Assembly: GCA_965232815.1 (NCBI GenBank)
Contig: OZ247427.1
Coordinates: 1,674,001 to 1,738,000, forward strand
Source: Bin87 sp026710825
GTDB lineage: Bacteria; Chloroflexota; Dehalococcoidia; Lucifugimonadales; UBA3495
Direction of reading: 5' to 3'
Length of the DNA: 64,000 bases
Part shown: positions 24,321 to 32,464 of the stretch, piece by piece
How positions within the stretch are numbered: position 1 is the stretch's first letter
How the letters are laid out: every line of letters begins with the position of its first letter
Translations under genes and position numbers: made by a program
Notes under the pieces: model-generated
Told to the model about the DNA's origin: nothing
The model's input: only the letters and a program-made list of their open reading frames with translations
Database searches by the model: none

Positions 24321-24348
24321 GTAGGGGCGACGCATGCGTCGCCCCTAC
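24321..24348. repeat. Perfect 28-bp palindrome, GACG variant
   Basis: GTAGGGGCGACGCA and its exact complement TGCGTCGCCCCTAC. Here the inner arm is GACG/CGTC instead of the common GAAT/ATTC, with both sides changed together. Located between the aldehyde dehydrogenase stop and the deacetylase start. Confidence 0.85.
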
Positions 24349-24369
24349 GAACGAGCGCCGAAGAGACGG

Positions 24370-25788
24370 TTAGCCGCCGAGGTGGAAGACGACCATTTTG
24401 AGTTCGCTCATTTCCTCGATGGCGTAGGCGGGGCCTTCCTTGCCCATGCCGCTGTCCTTGAGACCGCCGTAAGGCATGACGTCGGCGCGCCACTGGGGCG
24501 AGGAGTTGATGTGCAGGTTGCCCGAATGGACCTCCTGCGCAAACTTCATGGCCCAGTCGACGTTCTGGGTGAAGATGCCGGCCGACAGCCCGAAGCGGGT
24601 GTCGTTGGCCTTGGCGATGGCGTCGTCGATGTCGTCGAAGGCGCTGACGGCGACGGCGGGCCCGAAGAGTTCCTCGCGGGAGATTAGCATCTCGGGACGG
24701 GCGTCGGCGACCACGGTTGCGGTGTGCAGGGTGCCTTCGCGTCCGCCGCCGGCGATGACGCGTGCGCCCTGGCTAACAGCCTCGGCGATCCAGCCCTCCA
24801 CGCGCTCCGCGTCGGTCTGGCGGATCATGGGGCCCATCTTGACGTCCTCGTCGAAGGGGTTGCCGACGCTGAACTCCTGGGTGGGCTGGACCAACGCGTC
24901 AAGCAGGTCGGCGTAGATGGTGCGGGCGGCGAAGACGCGCTGGGTGGAGATGCAGACCTGGCCGGCGTTGGCAAAGCCGCTGGCGACAGTGGCAGCGGCG
25001 ACCTTCTCGATGTCGGCGTCGGACATGATGATGAGGGGGCTGTTGGAGCCCAACTCCATGGTGACCTTCTTGATGCCGGCATTGCGGCAGATCTGGTCGC
25101 CGACTTCCATGCTGCCGGTGAAGGTGATCTTGCGGACGTCGCGGGAGCCGGTGATGGCGTCGCCGATCTCCGCGCCGGAGCCGGTGATGGTCTGGATGGC
25201 CTCTTCAGGCAGGCCGGCTTCGAGCAGGATTTCCGTGAGCTTGAGGGCCGACAGCGGGGTGTCGCCGGCGGGCTTGAGGATGACGGCGTTGCCGGCGGCG
25301 AGGGCCGGGCCGACCTTGTGGCAAACCAGGTTGAGCGGGAAGTTGAACGGCGCGATGGCCGCAACGATGCCCACGGGCACGCGGATGGTGAAACCGAACT
25401 GGCTGACCACGCCGGGAGCGGCGTCGAGAGGGACGGTCTCGCCGTGGAGTCGCTTGGCTTCCTCGGCGGAGAGGGTGATGGTCTGAATGGCGCGCTGGAC
25501 TTCGCCCCGGCCCTCGGCGATGACCTTGCCTTCCTCGCGGGTGATGGTCTCGGCGAGGTCGTCGGCGCGCTCGTCCATGAGTTCGGCGGCGCGCTTGAGG
25601 ATGGAGTAGCGGCGATGGGCGGGCAGCTTGGCCATGACGGCGGCGCCACGCGCCGCGCTGGCGATGGCGGCTTCGACGTCAGCGGCGGTGCCGCGGGGGA
25701 CGGTGTCGAACGCGTTCTGGTCGAAGGGATTTATGACAGGCATCTTGTTATCGCGGTCAACCCATTGGCCGCAAATGTACATCTTCAT
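24370..25788 (-). CDS. NAD(P)-dependent aldehyde dehydrogenase
   Basis: A 472-residue aldehyde dehydrogenase superfamily enzyme oxidising an aldehyde to its acid. Key segments are A-P-F-N-F-P-L-N (near 146), the cofactor loop F-T-G-S-M-E-V-G (near 222), the general-base glutamate in M-E-L-G-S-N-S-P (near 248) and the nucleophilic cysteine in N-A-G-Q-V-C-I-S-T-Q-R (near 281). The sequence is closest in style to lactaldehyde and non-phosphorylating glyceraldehyde-3-phosphate dehydrogenases. The short N-terminus (M-K-M-Y-I-C-G-Q-W-V-D) is normal for that group. It is monocistronic with AAGGAGACCCCACC before the ATG. Confidence 0.94.
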   Translation of the reverse strand: MKMYICGQWVDRDNKMPVINPFDQNAFDTVPRGTAADVEAAIASAARGAAVMAKLPAHRRYSILKRAAELMDERADDLAETITREEGKVIAEGRGEVQRAIQTITLSAEEAKRLHGETVPLDAAPGVVSQFGFTIRVPVGIVAAIAPFNFPLNLVCHKVGPALAAGNAVILKPAGDTPLSALKLTEILLEAGLPEEAIQTITGSGAEIGDAITGSRDVRKITFTGSMEVGDQICRNAGIKKVTMELGSNSPLIIMSDADIEKVAAATVASGFANAGQVCISTQRVFAARTIYADLLDALVQPTQEFSVGNPFDEDVKMGPMIRQTDAERVEGWIAEAVSQGARVIAGGGREGTLHTATVVADARPEMLISREELFGPAVAVSAFDDIDDAIAKANDTRFGLSAGIFTQNVDWAMKFAQEVHSGNLHINSSPQWRADVMPYGGLKDSGMGKEGPAYAIEEMSELKMVVFHLGG

Positions 25789-25941
25789 GGTGGGGTCTCC
25801 TTGTGCGGTTTACGGAAAAAGGGGAGGGTACCAAACGTCGATGCGACGTGACGTAGCGAAGATTGTACTACGGCAGCGGAGTTGCGACCAAGTTGGCAGC
25901 CGGTTCAAACCGGCTATGGCGGCAGGACGGAGGGAGGTTTG

Positions 25942-26030
25942 ACATCGATGGACCGGATGGATGGGATGGCCGGGTTTGAAGCCCACCCGATTGGTGGGCA
26001 AGAATATAGGGGCGAATAGTCATTCGCCCC
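25942..26030. repeat. ACATCGATGGA repeat plus GGGGCGAAT palindrome
   Basis: The 291-bp gap between the dehydrogenase and the next methyltransferase carries an ACAGGAT-family repeat (25942-25967, degenerate ACCGGAT and ATGGGAT units) and a palindrome (26009-26030, GGGGCGAATAGTCATTCGCCCC). No gene is visible. Confidence 0.7.
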
Positions 26031-26079
26031 CACGGGTCGGCAGCCGCAGTTGTGCGCCGGAGCGCTGGATACTCGCGGG

Positions 26080-26907
26080 TCATTTGGAGAGGATGCAGTA
26101 GTTGTACAGACCGGCCAGGGGAGCCAGGGAATCGGCGAAATGGGGAGCATGGCGCGCGCAGAAGGCGTCCATGCCGCCGGATTCGACGATGTGCAGGGGC
26201 GTTTGCTGCTCGAACACAGCCGGATCGTCGAAACCGGTGATGAATGGCGTGAACCGGTCGTAGAAGTAATCGAACACTCGAGTAACGCTGGGGATGCCGC
26301 TGGTCCGGTCGATCACGCTGGTGTGCTCGTAATCGAAGGCGATGGTGAATGCGGGCAACTGAGCGGCCAGATCGCGGAGGAATCCGAAGATGAGGTCCCT
26401 GGGGAGGTACATGGTGTTTCCTTCCCAGATGAACAGGGAGGGCAGGTCCGGATCAAAGCCGACATCCTGGAGTTTTTCGGGCAGGTTGACGTCCAGATAG
26501 TCGCATGGGACGGACGGCCACGGCTGGATGCCATGGCTTTCCAGAACTCGCCGTTTGTACTGGACGACGGCAGGCTGGTCCACGTCGTAGAACGTCACGC
26601 CGTCGGCGCGGAAGATGGCCGGACGCGTATCGAAACCTGAGCCCACGGATACGATCTGGCGCGTGCCCTTTGCGATCTCGGCCTTGACCAGTTCGCGGAA
26701 GAAGAGCAGACGACAGCGGATGAGGTCGTCAAATTCGGGACAGAGTTCGGCACAGCGTCGCGCGGCCGGCTTTATTTCATCGGGGACGAACCATTGAGAA
26801 TAGGGGTCGTTGAATAGGGAGTCCGGGCGATTGCGCTCAGCGTCGCGGAACCAGGCGATGAAGAATGCCGTCATCCCGACGTCGTTGATATCGACGGTGG
26901 CGGTCAT
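26080..26907 (-). CDS. Leucine carboxyl methyltransferase-family (LCM) SAM methyltransferase
   Basis: A 275-residue member of the LCM/PPM1 methyltransferase family; bacterial members methylate carboxyl or other groups, often in secondary metabolism. The signature segments are A-W-F-R-D-A-E-R (18-25), R-C-R-L-L-F-F-R-E-L, I-V-S-V-G-S-G-F-D-T-R-P (SAM loop, near 85-96), F-Y-D-V-D-Q-P-A-V (near 107) and F-I-W-E-G-N-T-M-Y-L (near 150). The length is typical. It is flanked by repeats on both sides and has no operon partner. Confidence 0.88.
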   Translation of the reverse strand: MTATVDINDVGMTAFFIAWFRDAERNRPDSLFNDPYSQWFVPDEIKPAARRCAELCPEFDDLIRCRLLFFRELVKAEIAKGTRQIVSVGSGFDTRPAIFRADGVTFYDVDQPAVVQYKRRVLESHGIQPWPSVPCDYLDVNLPEKLQDVGFDPDLPSLFIWEGNTMYLPRDLIFGFLRDLAAQLPAFTIAFDYEHTSVIDRTSGIPSVTRVFDYFYDRFTPFITGFDDPAVFEQQTPLHIVESGGMDAFCARHAPHFADSLAPLAGLYNYCILSK

Positions 26908-27131
26908 GGTTATACCTCATGAGGAAGCGATGTATGGGGGTAACGAAGGATGCGGGCCAGCCTGATATCGGCGGGCACATGGGCTGTATACATAAATTAT
27001 AGCAATGAGCGGCACCACCCCGGCAGCGTGGCTATCCGCCGGAAGCGGACAGGTTTTAGGCAGGCGGGGTTGGCGCCGTGATGGTGGGGGCGGCCGATCG
27101 GTCGCCCGTACGATTTGCGGTTGGTCGGTGG

Positions 27132-27595
27132 TGAGGGCGAATGATTATTCGCCCCTATGTTTGGCGGTTGGTCGGTGGTTGCGGTGTTTGGGTTGGCGGT
27201 TTCTCCTTGGGGGGGTTGGCTGGTTGGGGAGGCAGGATTCCCTGGCATCGTTGTCAGCGTACGGCCGGGGGTACGCAACTATTGAGGGACGGTCGTTCCG
27301 TGGCTCAGACGATATGTTACGCCAATGTACACGCGGGCCCGAACGGTCCCGGTGATCCTAGTGTGGCACCGTCGTTGAATAGTTGGTCCGAGAGCGACAC
27401 GCAGCCACCTGAATCGGTTGCGATTTGTTACTGACGGGGTTGGCCGTCGATGCTGGGAATCCTGCCTCACTGGTGTTGGGATAAACGTACGTTTGGTCTA
27501 GACATAGTTAGGATATACGTTCTTATCAGCGGTGTCAAGAGAGGTGTCAGAGTATTTTTTACCGGGATGAACAGGATTTACTGGATAGACGGGAT
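27132..27595 (-). mobile_element. Bipartite repeated element, copy B (inverted relative to copy A)
   Basis: The 844-bp gap 26908-27751 has no convincing gene. It holds the second copy of the element at 7646-8157, on the opposite strand. Arm 2 (27132-27276) runs from a GGGCGAATGATTATTCGCCC palindrome to the GTACGGCCGGGGGTACGC segment. Arm 1 (27419-27595) contains the GGGAATCCTGCCTC inverse, AAACGTACGTTT, GTCTAGAC, GATATACGTTC and the ACAGGAT-unit end (ACCGGGATGAACAGGATTTA). The intervening 142 bp is unrelated to that of copy A. The TTGACA and TATATC motifs are conserved with a 15-nt spacer. Flanks 26908-27131 and 27596-27751 show nothing recognisable. Confidence 0.7.
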
Positions 27596-27751
27596 GAGGA
27601 TAAGGGACGCCCCGCCTTTACGAGATGCCGCACCCTGGTTGGGCTAATGGTTCGATAGTCTCACCACCAGCGCGGGCCGGCTGGGCAGCGGGATAGCCGT
27701 TAGTGCGAGGGCAACGTGAGCCTCGCCGACGGCTTTATTGGAGGCGGGCGG

Positions 27752-29356
27752 TCAGTGGTGGTGGCCGTGGTCGTCGGTGGGGGCGCCCCAACCGCCGCCG
27801 CCGGGGGTGCGGATGCTGAGGATGTCGCCGGCCTCGACGTCGAGGGTCTCCTTGCCGGCCAGATGGACCTCCTCGTAGCCGCCCTTGAGCAGGACGTTCT
27901 CGCCGTGGTGGCCGTGGTGTCCGCCGTGGTAGCCGGGGGGCGCGTAACGGCGGCGTTCGGAGAGGACGGTCACGCGGGCGGGGCTGAGGAACTCCACGTC
28001 GCGGATGAGGCCATCGCCGCCCCGGTGCAGGCCGTCGCCGCCGGACCCGCGGCGCAGGGCGTAACGGCGCAGGCGCAATGGGAAGGCGAACTCCAGGGCT
28101 TCGACGGGGGTGTTCATGGTGTTGGTCATGTGGGTGTGGATGCCGGAGATGCCGTCCTTGTCGGGGCGCGCGCCCATGCCGCCGCCGATGGTCTCGTAAT
28201 AGACGTATGGCTTGTCGCGGGAGATGTCGTGGCCGCCGACGATCATGTTGTTCATGGTGCCCTGGGATGACGCGGGAATCTTGTCGGGCATGGCCTGGCT
28301 CATGGCGGCGAGCAGGACGTCGGTGATGCGCTGGGAGGTCTCGACGTTGCCGCCGGCGACGCCGCGCTGGGGGAGGGGGTCGACGAGGCTGCCGCGAGGG
28401 GTGATGACCTCGACGGGACGCAGGCATCCCTGGTTGGCGGGGGCCTCGTCGCCGACGACGCAGCGGACGACGTAGAGGCTGGCGGAGACGGTTACGGCGC
28501 GGGGGGCGTTGATGCATCCGGGCCGGTGGTCGGCGGTGCCGGTGAAGTCGATGGTGAGGCGGTCGCCGGCGACGGTCACGGCGACGCTGATTGCCACCGG
28601 TTCGTCGGTCTGGCCGTCGTCATCCATGTAGTCGGTGACGCGATAGGTGCCGTCGGGTATCTCGGTGATTCGGCGGCGGGTGAGACGCTCGGAGTAGTCG
28701 AGCAGGGCGTCCATGTGCTCGTGGGTTTCGGCGAGGCCGTAGCGCTGGGCGATTTCGGACAGGCGGATGTCGCCGACGCGGATGGACGCGATCTGGGCGG
28801 CTAGGTCGCCCTGGCGGTCATCGGGCGTGCGGGAGTTGCGGCAGATGAGGGCGATGACCTCCTGGTTGATGCGTCCGGCATCGGAGAGCTTGAGCGGCGG
28901 GATGATCAGCCCTTCCTGGTAAAGCTCGGTGGACAGGGGCATGGAGCCGGGGGCCATGCCGCCGACGTCGGAATGGTGGCCGCGGTTGCTGACGTAGCCG
29001 ATGAGTTCCTGGCCGGCGTCGGTATCGATATAGGCCGGGGCGACGAGGGTGATGTCGGGCAGGTGGGAGCCGCCGAGGTAGGGGTCGTTGAGGATGATGA
29101 TGTCGCCGGGCGCGAGGCCGTCGGGGAAGGTCTGGAGGGCGGCCTGGACGGAGGCGGGCATCGCGCCGAGGTGGACCGGCTGGTGAGCGGCCTGGGCGAC
29201 CATTTCGGCGGCGGGGTTGAAGAGGGCGCAGGAGAAGTCCTGGCGCTCCTTCATGTTGGTGGAGTAGCTGGTGCGCTGGAGGGCCACGCCCATCTCCTCG
29301 GAGACGGAGATGAACATGTTCTTGAAGACTTCGAGGCTGATGGCGTCAACGGGCAT
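27752..29356 (-). CDS. hyuB: Hydantoinase B/oxoprolinase family subunit
   Basis: A 534-residue HyuB-type subunit of an ATP-dependent hydantoinase/5-oxoprolinase/acetone carboxylase-like enzyme that opens cyclic amides with ATP hydrolysis. Diagnostic parts are the start D-A-I-S-L-E-V-F-K-N-M-F-I-S-V-S-E-E-M-G, E-R-Q-D-F-S-C-A-L-F-N, I-I-L-N-D-P-Y-L-G-G-S-H-L-P-D, N-R-G-H-H-S-D-V-G-G (metal-site histidines and aspartate) and Y-E-T-I-G-G-G-M-G-A-R. The C-terminus is histidine-rich (D-D-H-G-H-H-H). Its expected partner hyuA lies 3.1 kb upstream on the same strand, separated by other genes. Confidence 0.95.
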   Translation of the reverse strand: MPVDAISLEVFKNMFISVSEEMGVALQRTSYSTNMKERQDFSCALFNPAAEMVAQAAHQPVHLGAMPASVQAALQTFPDGLAPGDIIILNDPYLGGSHLPDITLVAPAYIDTDAGQELIGYVSNRGHHSDVGGMAPGSMPLSTELYQEGLIIPPLKLSDAGRINQEVIALICRNSRTPDDRQGDLAAQIASIRVGDIRLSEIAQRYGLAETHEHMDALLDYSERLTRRRITEIPDGTYRVTDYMDDDGQTDEPVAISVAVTVAGDRLTIDFTGTADHRPGCINAPRAVTVSASLYVVRCVVGDEAPANQGCLRPVEVITPRGSLVDPLPQRGVAGGNVETSQRITDVLLAAMSQAMPDKIPASSQGTMNNMIVGGHDISRDKPYVYYETIGGGMGARPDKDGISGIHTHMTNTMNTPVEALEFAFPLRLRRYALRRGSGGDGLHRGGDGLIRDVEFLSPARVTVLSERRRYAPPGYHGGHHGHHGENVLLKGGYEEVHLAGKETLDVEAGDILSIRTPGGGGWGAPTDDHGHHH

Positions 29357-29402
29357 GGTGGTGGGGTTCCTCGTACGGTTCGGTTAGGCGCAAGTGTGAC
29401 CG

Positions 29403-29822
29403 CTAAATGGTCAGCTCGGCGCGGATCAGGCGGTGATTTCTTGCGTCGGCGGCCAGGGCGAAGGCTTCCAGGGCCATAGCGCCGAGCAGGATTTTCTCAC
29501 GGCTGGTACCGAAGACGACGTAGACGGTGCGCGTACGTCCCTGCAAATCCATATCGGCCAGGCCGATGTCCAACTCCTGTACTGAACCGTCGGCGAGGCT
29601 GAACAACTCGGTTTCATCGTGTTCGATGCCCAGTTCGTCCAGGATGTGCATCGGGATGATGGTGTATGACGCGCCGGTATCCACCAGGCCGTTCAGGTTG
29701 CGGGATTGGCCGGTGTTTCGGTTGCGGATGGTGCAATCTACCCTGAAAGTTCCCGCGTCGCCTCCGATGGTGGTGCCGGGCAGGATGATCCAGTCGTCGT
29801 GGGTTTGGGGTTGTTGGGTCAT
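29403..29822 (-). CDS. Retropepsin-like aspartic protease domain protein
   Basis: A 139-residue clan AA aspartic protease-like protein. The catalytic motif is L-V-D-T-G-A-S-Y-T-I-I-P (near residue 46-57), and the second hydrophobic-glycine motif is I-L-L-G-A-M-A-L-E-A-F. Retropepsin folds act as homodimers with one D-T-G per subunit. The product lacks a signal peptide or membrane anchor. It sits 46 bp upstream of hyuB and may be co-transcribed with it. Substrates of such free-standing bacterial domains are not known. Confidence 0.82.
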   Translation of the reverse strand: MTQQPQTHDDWIILPGTTIGGDAGTFRVDCTIRNRNTGQSRNLNGLVDTGASYTIIPMHILDELGIEHDETELFSLADGSVQELDIGLADMDLQGRTRTVYVVFGTSREKILLGAMALEAFALAADARNHRLIRAELTI

Positions 29823-30055
29823 CGGATATTTCCATTCGCTTCGCTCCCGTTTTACGTGGGTACGAGGCGGCGCAGAGTTCGCATTTTAGCAGACGGCCGT
29901 TGGCGTTGGACTTGGGGATGCGAACTTGCAGTAGTGTATACTAGTCATTGTATATACGCGGAATAGGTGGTTAATATAAACTGCATTTAATATGACAGAA
30001 AGGTTGCCGTGACAACACCAGTGGCCGCCAGCGCCGTTGGACTCCGCTGCTTTTT

Positions 30056-30757
30056 GTGTCGAGATCTGCGGAGGCGCCAAAGCTCGAGGTCAGTGCGGCC
30101 GTCGTGGCCGGGGCTACTGGAAGTGATTACGACGAAGTGATTGCGGAGTTTGTCAACGAATGGCTGGCGATAGTGGGGGCGTTGGCTACCACGGCCGCCG
30201 TGATCGGTGGCGCGATATTTGCATGGCGCAACACCCAGATATTCCGGGCGAAAGCGCCGCACGTGATCATAACCCATGAGATTTCCCACCGGTTGGTCGG
30301 CACCCAGTACGTGCACATTTTCGTTACGGCGGTTCTGCACAACAGCTCGCGGGTGCATATAGAGTTTCTTGATGGGTTTGTCGCTTTGAGACAGGTCAGT
30401 CCGGTGTCAGATGGCGATATCGAGCGGTTGTATCAACAGGTGTTCGTCGCACAAGAGCATGGCAGATTCCAATGGTTTGACCTGGATATACTCAGGCACC
30501 ATTGGGACCAGGACAGCTTGCTGGTGGAGCCGGGCGAAACGGAAACCGAGATATTTGATCTCGTCGTTGGTAGAGAAGTAGAGTCCGTTGCCATAACCAC
30601 GTATTTTTACAATTCCAGGGTGGTTGACCAGGTTCACGTTGATGGCGGATCGAGCGTAGTGCGACGGCGGCGAAGTAAGCTTTGCCCGTGGCGGAGGGTG
30701 CGCGGACCGTTGGGATGGGGAAGAACGACCGTCTATGATATATTGACGGCGGATTGA
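30056..30757 (+). CDS. Hypothetical single-span membrane protein
   Basis: A 233-residue protein that I do not recognise. The GTG start at 30056 is the first plausible start; an upstream ATG at 29991 is closed by TGA after six codons. One membrane segment is clear (W-L-A-I-V-G-A-L-A-T-T-A-A-V-I-G-G-A-I-F, near 36-55), followed by a soluble beta-rich domain with V-I-I-T-H-E-I-S-H-R and V-H-I-F-V-T-A-V-L-H-N-S. The tail is arginine-rich (V-V-R-R-R-R-S-K-L). It lies on the opposite strand to the surrounding hyu genes and its DNA is more AT-rich than its neighbours, consistent with acquisition. Confidence 0.6.
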   Translation: MSRSAEAPKLEVSAAVVAGATGSDYDEVIAEFVNEWLAIVGALATTAAVIGGAIFAWRNTQIFRAKAPHVIITHEISHRLVGTQYVHIFVTAVLHNSSRVHIEFLDGFVALRQVSPVSDGDIERLYQQVFVAQEHGRFQWFDLDILRHHWDQDSLLVEPGETETEIFDLVVGREVESVAITTYFYNSRVVDQVHVDGGSSVVRRRRSKLCPWRRVRGPLGWGRTTVYDILTAD

Positions 30758-30818
30758 CCGCAGTGAGTACCGTTCGAACGAGAGAGGAAGAAAGAGGCAT
30801 TCAGGGAGGTGCAGTATC

Positions 30819-30965
30819 ATGCCGAAGGGCAAACGAGGGGTACTGAAACTCGGCAGGAACCCGGGACCTGTGCCAGAGAACGTCAATAAAACCGGCAAGC
30901 CACCCGGCGCAAGGAACTTGGACGGCTCTCCGTATTCCGGGTCCAAAGCGAAAAAAGAATCGTGA
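30819..30965 (+). CDS. Small basic proline/glycine-rich protein
   Basis: A 48-residue ORF with a strong AGGGAGGTGCAGTATC ribosome-binding site. The product is basic and disordered-looking (M-P-K-G-K-R-G-V-L-K-L-G-R-N-P-G-P-V-P-E, ending S-K-A-K-K-E-S). I do not recognise it. It lies 61 bp after the membrane protein gene on the same strand and may share its transcript. Support is the ribosome-binding site and the position between two real features; no homology. Confidence 0.5.
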   Translation: MPKGKRGVLKLGRNPGPVPENVNKTGKPPGARNLDGSPYSGSKAKKES

Positions 30966-30996
30966 TTACTGAGCCAGCATTTCGTTAGGGCACTGG

Positions 30997-31022
30997 CAGG
31001 GGCAACGTAAGCGTTGCCCCTG
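30997..31022. repeat. Palindrome, CAACG variant
   Basis: CAGGGGCAACG paired with CGTTGCCCCTG around TAAG. Inner arm changed on both sides relative to the GAAT type. Lies between the convergent small-protein gene and the PIG-L gene. Confidence 0.8.
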
Positions 31023-31033
31023 AATCTTTTACG

Positions 31034-31852
31034 CTAGAGCGTTGCCAGCAGGTCGGTTGCGCCGGGGGGCGTTGCAAGTTGGTAGTATTCGGTGCCCATC
31101 AGGCCGGCCATGATGTCCTGGGGTAGTTGGAAGAAGGGGCCGTCGTCGCTGATCTGGGTGCGGTGGCATTTGAGGGATGCGATTTTTGTGTCGACGTGGG
31201 CTGATACGTCGACGGTGGTGGTGACGTCGTCGTCGGGCGTGCCGAGGGAGTCGATGGCGTCCACGGCGAAGGGCGGCTCGATGCCGCGGTCGAGCATCTC
31301 CTGCCACCAGCGTTGAAACACGCCGCGCGGGAAGCAGACGTAGTAGAGCAGGGGCGTGTAGCCGTCGGGGTCGGAGGCGCGCTGCACGGCGGCGGTGGCG
31401 TGGTCTGACATGGTCTTGTGGTCGGGGTGGCCGTAGCCGCCGCTGGGGTCGTGGGTCAGCACGACGTGGGGATTGATCTCGGCGATGATGCCGGCGAGCA
31501 GGCCGATCACGTGGTCATTGTCGGCGTTGCAGTAGGCGCTGGGGTGGTTGTTGTCGTCCCAGCCCTCCATGCCGCTGTCGCGGTAATCGAAAAAACGCAG
31601 ATCGTCGACGCCGGTTACGGCCATGGCGTTACGGAGTTCCTGCTTGCGCACCTGCCACAAGTTCTCGGGCGTGGCGAGGGACGGGTCGCTAATCTCGCCG
31701 ATGTCGCCGTTGGTGGCGCAGACCAGAGTTACGCGGGCGCCGGCGGCGGCGAGTTTGGCGAGGAGTCCACCGGACGCGAAGCCCTCGTCGTCGGGGTGGG
31801 CAAAGCAGGCGAGGACGGAGAGGCGGGAGAGGGAACTGGATGAGTCAGGCAC
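31034..31852 (-). CDS. PIG-L/LmbE family deacetylase
   Basis: A 272-residue zinc-dependent N-deacetylase. It shows the canonical C-F-A-H-P-D-D-E-G-F-A-S-G-G (near 15-28), V-T-L-V-C-A-T-N-G-D-I-G-E and T-H-D-P-S-G-G-Y-G-H-P-D-H-K (near 131-144), with Y-Y-V-C-F-P-R later. The layout is closer to mycothiol-type MshB/Mca proteins than the PIG-L at 23422, but no thiol-pathway genes are near. It is placed between the two hyu subunit genes and downstream of the HigBA pair on the same strand. Confidence 0.93.
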   Translation of the reverse strand: MPDSSSSLSRLSVLACFAHPDDEGFASGGLLAKLAAAGARVTLVCATNGDIGEISDPSLATPENLWQVRKQELRNAMAVTGVDDLRFFDYRDSGMEGWDDNNHPSAYCNADNDHVIGLLAGIIAEINPHVVLTHDPSGGYGHPDHKTMSDHATAAVQRASDPDGYTPLLYYVCFPRGVFQRWWQEMLDRGIEPPFAVDAIDSLGTPDDDVTTTVDVSAHVDTKIASLKCHRTQISDDGPFFQLPQDIMAGLMGTEYYQLATPPGATDLLATL

Positions 31853-31871
31853 GGCAACTCACCAAGGTCGT

Positions 31872-32135
31872 TCAGGAAGCGTCATTGACTCTGGTCAGTT
31901 TTCTGGTATCACATTCAACCTGGAGACCGTGCCAAAATTCCGTCGATTGGCCAAAAAATGCCCCAAACCGGGCTGATAACTCCGGCGAAATGGCGCGTTC
32001 CCCGCGAACGATTTCGTCAATCGCCTGCGGAGCGACGCCGATGGCTTCGGCCATGGCAATTTGCGAAATTCCCATGGGCTTCAGGTATTCCTCGGCCAGG
32101 ATCTCGCCCGGTGTGATGGGGTTCATCATGGTCAC
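31872..32135 (-). CDS. higA: HigA-type antitoxin (XRE helix-turn-helix)
   Basis: An 87-residue HigA antitoxin. It has the family start N-P-I-T-P-G-E-I-L-A-E-E-Y-L-K-P-M-G-I-S and an XRE-type helix-turn-helix (Q-I-A-M-A-E-A-I-G-V-A-P-Q-A-I-D-E-I-V-R-G, near 25-45), ending in F-W-H-G-L-Q. It normally represses its own operon and neutralises HigB. The toxin gene is 25 bp upstream, the usual toxin-first order of HigBA. Confidence 0.92.
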   Translation of the reverse strand: MTMMNPITPGEILAEEYLKPMGISQIAMAEAIGVAPQAIDEIVRGERAISPELSARFGAFFGQSTEFWHGLQVECDTRKLTRVNDAS

Positions 32136-32160
32136 ACGCTATAACGGCGTAAAGTTTTCG

Positions 32161-32445
32161 TCAATGATAGTCAACTATGGAAATTTGGTCCGGACCGGCA
32201 TCAGTCCAGCGAAACGTGATTCGCCACTGGTCGTTGATCCGAATTGAATGAAAACCGGATAAATTCCCCCTGAGAGGTTCCAAGCGATTGCCGGGCGGTA
32301 CCGCCAGATCAGAGAGCGTTCTGGCCTGATTCATCTGGATGAGCTTGCGCAACGCTACGCGCTCGATGGCGGCAAAAGGTCGGCTGCTTTCGGAATGGAA
32401 TAGTTCTGCAGTATCCCGGTCTGCAAACGATTGAATCAAAGTCAA
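32161..32445 (-). CDS. higB: HigB-type mRNA interferase toxin
   Basis: A 94-residue RelE-superfamily toxin with TTG start at 32445. The frame is open further up, but that part overlaps hyuA and shows no toxin homology. Typical HigB segments are I-Q-S-F-A-D-R-D-T-A-E-L-F, A-I-E-R-V-A-L-R-K-L, L-A-V-P-P-G-N-R-L-E-P-L-R-G-N and the active-site strand S-I-R-I-N-D-Q-W-R-I-T-F-R-W, ending V-D-Y-H. It cleaves ribosome-bound mRNA in studied relatives. The start begins 20 bp after the hyuA stop, with only a weak ribosome-binding site. Confidence 0.88.
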   Translation of the reverse strand: MTLIQSFADRDTAELFHSESSRPFAAIERVALRKLIQMNQARTLSDLAVPPGNRLEPLRGNLSGFHSIRINDQWRITFRWTDAGPDQISIVDYH

Positions 32446-32464
32446 TTGCCCGTGACTGCGGCGC

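Noticed and set aside
24724..25851. A 375-codon plus-strand ORF across the aldehyde dehydrogenase
   Set aside because: Low-complexity A/G/D/V composition typical of the antisense of a GC-rich gene; the minus-strand enzyme is unmistakable. The same applies to long plus-strand ORFs at 32549-33784, 40173-41267 and 36926-37957.
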